The position numbers and the translations under genes were made by a program. A stretch of 64,000 nt of DNA from Candidatus Endolissoclinum faulkneri L5 (GTDB taxonomy: Bacteria; Pseudomonadota; Alphaproteobacteria; Thalassobaculales; Thalassobaculaceae): the NCBI RefSeq assembly GCF_000510265.1, contig NZ_CP006745.1, positions 889,654 through 953,653 on the forward strand, given 5' to 3'. Positions 60,450 to 64,000 of the stretch are shown here, piece by piece; position 1 is the stretch's first letter; every line of letters begins with the position of its first letter. Below the pieces are notes generated by a model, which saw nothing but the letters and a program-made list of their open reading frames with translations, had not been told where the DNA came from and made no database searches.

Positions 60450-61721
60450 TTTGTCTATTAGATACCGTAGGTCGTTAAATTAGTTTTTTTGTTTTCGAAA
60501 ATTGATATCATCTTAGTACTAAATTAGTAAAATATTATTTTGTTAAAAATTTTAACTTTAAAGAATAATTAAAAGCCTATCAAACCAATTGATACTATGC
60601 TATTAGTGGTATCAGAAAATGACGTAGAATCTTTTATAATGAAGATAATCGTCAAGCTATATTGTTTCTATATTTAGACAACAGCAAGAGTGAGTTACTC
60701 TTAGTGAAACACTCAATACTAGATTATTTAAAACTTAATTTGCATGTAAGTTAAAGATTATTTTGAAATATAACTACATTATAAATAAAAAATTTGGAGA
60801 ATATATTAGCTTTATCAAGGCTAGATTTTAAATTAGTTGAATATTATTCACATAGCATCATGCCAAGAACATCAAAATCATATTCTATGATGATTAGTAA
60901 ACTTCAGTTAGCAGCTAAAATCTTAGCCAATCTTAAGTTTTGATTATTATTGGCTATGTACGAACAGTTAATATAACAAATATACAACTAGCTGTCTTTA
61001 ACTAATACTAATCTTATATAAGATTAGTATTAGTTAAAGACAGTGATTTATTTGCATTATATTGGGAAGCATATCAAAAATGATATTGCCATGTAAAAAT
61101 TAGTGATAGATGATTCAAATTCATACTTACATAGTTGTTAATTAAAGCCATAAGTATACTTAATCCAAGAGGGATTTTTTAAAAAGGCAAGCCGCTAATC
61201 ATGTAAGAGATGAAAGAGCAGCTTTTATCTTGCTAGAAGATTATCTGGAAAACACGATACTGCGATTAACTACTGCTCAAATCGAATTGTATACCTGAAG
61301 ACTATGGTTTATTAGATAAATACTCTAATAAACCACTCGTTGCATTATAAAGAACAATAAATATTATAATATTGATCATGATTTTTCGATTCTCTCTGCA
61401 GAGCAGAAGTGTATCTAAGCAACAACAGCGTCTAATTATTTTTATAGTATAACCCAGAGTCAAAGTTTAATTCATAGTTAAGAAAGTTCTATTATACTGT
61501 AGGCAAGTGTGCAATTTTACACGTGACGATCAAAAGACTACAGCAGAACTAGTGTAAAACAAGAACATAACACGATACAAGCTATATTTCCTTAATTTGC
61601 TAATGGATATAGATTCATTTAAGATAATTATCAATTATAATATGCCACACATATTTAAACCTTTAACTTGTGTATTCTACGAATGTATGGTTACAATACA
61701 AAAAAAATTACGGCGGATTAA
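60450..61721. other. Non-coding gap tRNA-Asn to msrB
   Basis: 1.3 kb without a recognised gene; contains the longest perfect palindrome of the window (60992-61043). Confidence 0.6.
60992..61043. repeat. Perfect 52-bp palindrome (26-bp arms, no spacer)
   Basis: Positions 60992-61017 and 61018-61043 are exact reverse complements with no loop (left arm begins CTGTCTTTAACTAATAC). Long loopless palindromes are normally unstable in bacteria with active SbcCD. No T tract, no adjacent gene. Confidence 0.92.
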
Positions 61722-62123
61722 ATGATAAATAAAATCAATAAGTCTAATTCTGAGTGGAAATCTGAATTAACTCCTGAGCAGTATAAAGTCACACGAGAGC
61801 ATGGAACTGAGCAGCCATTCGTGAATAAATATTACACAACCACAACACAGGGAATATATGCATGCGTATGCTGCGATCAGCCATTATTTGACAGCAATAC
61901 TAAATACAAAAGCGCTTCGGGTTGGCCTAGTTTCTCGTCTCCAATTGTAGACAGCGCAATCGGTACTAAGATAGACTACTCTTTCTCTATGAAACGCAAA
62001 GAGATACACTGCAGTAAGTGTCGAGCTCATCTTGGACATTTATTCTCAGATGGCCCCCCGCCCACAGGGCTACGGTACTGTATAAACTCAACCAGTATAA
62101 ATCTAAAAAAATCGAAAATATAA
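61722..62123 (+). CDS. msrB: Peptide-methionine (R)-S-oxide reductase
   Basis: Repairs methionine R-sulfoxide in proteins. 133 residues: ELTPEQYKVTREHGTEQPF, the structural zinc pairs CVCC (Cys48, Cys51) and CSKC (Cys97, Cys100), SGWPSF, HLGHLFSDGPPPTGLRYCIN with the catalytic Cys120. All key residues are present. Start ATG at 61722 with a GGCGGA-like site 5 bases upstream. Reducing partner is thioredoxin (not in this window). Last gene of the window. Confidence 0.97.
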   Translation: MINKINKSNSEWKSELTPEQYKVTREHGTEQPFVNKYYTTTTQGIYACVCCDQPLFDSNTKYKSASGWPSFSSPIVDSAIGTKIDYSFSMKRKEIHCSKCRAHLGHLFSDGPPPTGLRYCINSTSINLKKSKI

Positions 62124-64000
62124 TACACAAATTGGCGCACAAATATGCTAATAATTTTATTATTAGTGAGTTGTCTATATGATAAATTTAAAATCTTATT
62201 CTAAACTAGCCTTAGATTAACACATCAAATCTATTAATCGAGATGATTAATAGAAATTAGTAATATTTTTGCATTAAAATGAATTAAACTTAATCCTTGA
62301 TTAATTTTTGCTTTTCCTTAAAAACACACTCTATTTGATTTAATATTTGTAAAAGATATTTTTTGATATATACAATACGCTTCGGCTATATTTTGAAAAG
62401 AAATTATACAATTTTAATGGAACCTAATAAATCTTTTTATTTAAAAGTCCTAGACCTAATATAAGAGTTTAAAATAAACTGTGATTGAAATTATTATTTT
62501 AAATGCAGTGCCTATTTTCTCATTTGTATAAAACACCAAGCAACTTAAGAAATATATAAATAAAAAATTTCTTATAATTTGCAATAACCGGATTATTTAG
62601 ATAGTTTTTGATATTTCGCTTGAGTAAATAGGATTAATCAAAAGAACTTTATCTAAATAAAAGATTCAGATAGTTGTTTTTATGCTTAATTAAAGGCGCA
62701 TGACTGCACTAAGTACCATAATGTACAAATAGTAAATACTAATTTATCTGTTACTAAAACAACCTAACAGTTATACAATTAGCCATAAGTGAATATCTAA
62801 ATTCAATAGAGACAATTTGCTATAATCTTAAGTTATAAAAAATCTCTGATAAAACATTACAATAATTAACTTCGTTACGTAATGATATGCGAATGCACTT
62901 AAGCTATTGCAAATCATAAAAAGTTAGTTAAATTATTCGTTAATTATTAATTAAAACTCGCTATTCGCGTAAATACCCTATCCAATAAAAGTATAGTTTT
63001 TGTAAAAGATTAAAGAAAATTAAGAAGAAAAATCTTAATTTATCTAGCTAAAAGAAGTATTAATGCCCATAATATCAATTATATCTAACGTACAAAAGTA
63101 TCTGAAAATTATTTTTTACTAATGAATACTTCCGTCGATTATTAAGATTATATGTTCATAAAATCAACTTCTAATACTGATTACTTCTTGTTTTAAGTAT
63201 TACTCGTTATATGAGTAATACTTAAAAATATGAATTTATGTGTAGAAGATAATACAATAGTCTAATAAACACAAGAGCTGAGCTAATAAATAATTGGCAT
63301 TATAAATTTATTAAGCCTAACCTTATTAACTACTAAAATTTTTGCCCTTTAGTTAAAGCACGCCATTAACACTCTAATATCAATAATCAAAAATATATCA
63401 ATGATTGACTGTATCAGATATTATAACAGGTCAAAGGCAATCAGAATAACAAACAACTTATTATTAATACAATAATAAGTTGTGAAACAAATATAAACAG
63501 CATTATACCAAATAATTTTGATTACTTAATTTGATTGAATACGATCATAGAATTTAGTTAATCTCATTAGTCTAATAAAAAAAAATAATTTTAAAATTTT
63601 AAATTAATTTAAACATAGAATAATCTTTATTTTAGGTTCGAATTATATACAGCTATTTAATAGCTCACTTCTCAAGTTCTATTCTAAATTAGAATATATT
63701 TTTTGCACTGTAATTGCTTGGTGGAGAGGATAATCTAAAAAAAATACAACAATATTTAATCAATCCGATTAAATAAGACTTAATTTTACTTTAACAGCAA
63801 AACTATGCTTTATCTGCTTAGCGCCCAAGCCGTAACAGTGCAAAAAAAATAAAATAGCTTAAAACATTATTTTAATAAATAAGCAAGTATAAAATAGCTC
63901 AACATATTTTATACTATTTTTAAGAAAAAAATCAAATGTAATTATATTACATTTGGCTATAATTGCTTATAGCTCGCCTAATAAGGGATACTATCCATTT
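62124..64000. other. Non-coding end of window (1.9 kb)
   Basis: AT-rich with no recognised gene or RNA. A perfect hairpin with 15-bp arms lies at 63191-63227. Confidence 0.6.
63191..63227. repeat. Perfect inverted repeat, 15-bp arms
   Basis: TTTTAAGTATTACTC (63191-63205), loop GTTATAT, exact complement at 63213-63227. No gene nearby; one end of the stem is T-rich, so a terminator-like fold is possible. Confidence 0.75.

Noticed and set aside
1-64000. Mobile elements, prophage or a polyketide or other biosynthetic cluster
   Set aside because: No transposase, integrase, phage structural, PKS or NRPS-like frames are present.

Overview
The window looks like part of the chromosome of an alphaproteobacterium (Rhodospirillales-like) that is undergoing, or has undergone, genome reduction without compaction. 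The lineage is inferred from gene content and order: a hemC-hemD-mitofilin-hemY run, coaBC overlapping dut, efp next to a suhB-type gene, tatA-tatB-tatC-serS, and an alphaproteobacteria-type DUF4167 protein. About 30 protein genes cover only about 28 kb of 64 kb (roughly 44%). The rest is very AT-rich DNA without convincing genes. A symbiont of the 'Candidatus Endolissoclinum faulkneri' type (reduced, low coding density, AT-rich alphaproteobacterium of a tunicate) would fit; that identification is inference, not something the sequence states.

Layout. 1-621: 5' part of alaS (-). 1720-1792: tRNA-Thr. 2607-7280: heme operon hemC-hemD-mitofilin-like-hemY (-). 8340-8414: tRNA-Gly. 9438-10058: pgsA (-), with a duplicated C-terminal tail. 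10913-12142: CCA-adding enzyme (+). 14491-15918: efp and a suhB-type gene (+). 16218-17881: coaBC-dut (-). 19995-21179: mnmA (-). 22693-26691: protein phosphatase (-) divergent from an MsbA-like exporter (+) and a DUF2062 membrane protein (+). 28760-29575: orphan iron/heme-type ABC ATPase (-). 32285-33694: fumC (+). 34843-37866: tatA-tatB-tatC-serS (-). 38006-39103: orphan FbpC-type ABC ATPase (-). 41616-43370: argS (-). 44675-45550: lipoprotein (+). 47546-49468: aminopeptidase P (-). 51354-52160: sulfotransferase-like gene (+). 52658-53551: DMT transporter (-). 55532-56281: DUF4167 protein (+). 57597-57905: [2Fe-2S] ferredoxin (+). 60232-60449: tRNA-Cys and tRNA-Asn (+). 61722-62123: msrB (+). 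The last 1.9 kb is empty.

The surviving genes are mostly core functions: tRNA charging and maturation (alaS, serS, argS, cca, mnmA), translation (efp), heme, CoA and nucleotide metabolism (hemCD, coaBC, dut), the TCA cycle (fumC), Fe-S chemistry (fdx), Tat export, phospholipid and lipid A handling (pgsA, MsbA-like), and oxidative repair (msrB). No transposase, phage, CRISPR array or biosynthetic gene cluster was seen.

The most notable signals are: (1) a full-length SuhB-type protein in which most catalytic metal-site residues are replaced; (2) a perfect 30-bp in-frame duplication at the end of pgsA, one of more than a dozen short, mostly perfect tandem duplications spread through the non-coding DNA; (3) several long perfect hairpins (16-26 bp arms, all different in sequence); (4) collapsed gene neighbourhoods with orphan ABC ATPases and possible frameshifted gene remnants. 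I did not find a convincing new multi-gene system.
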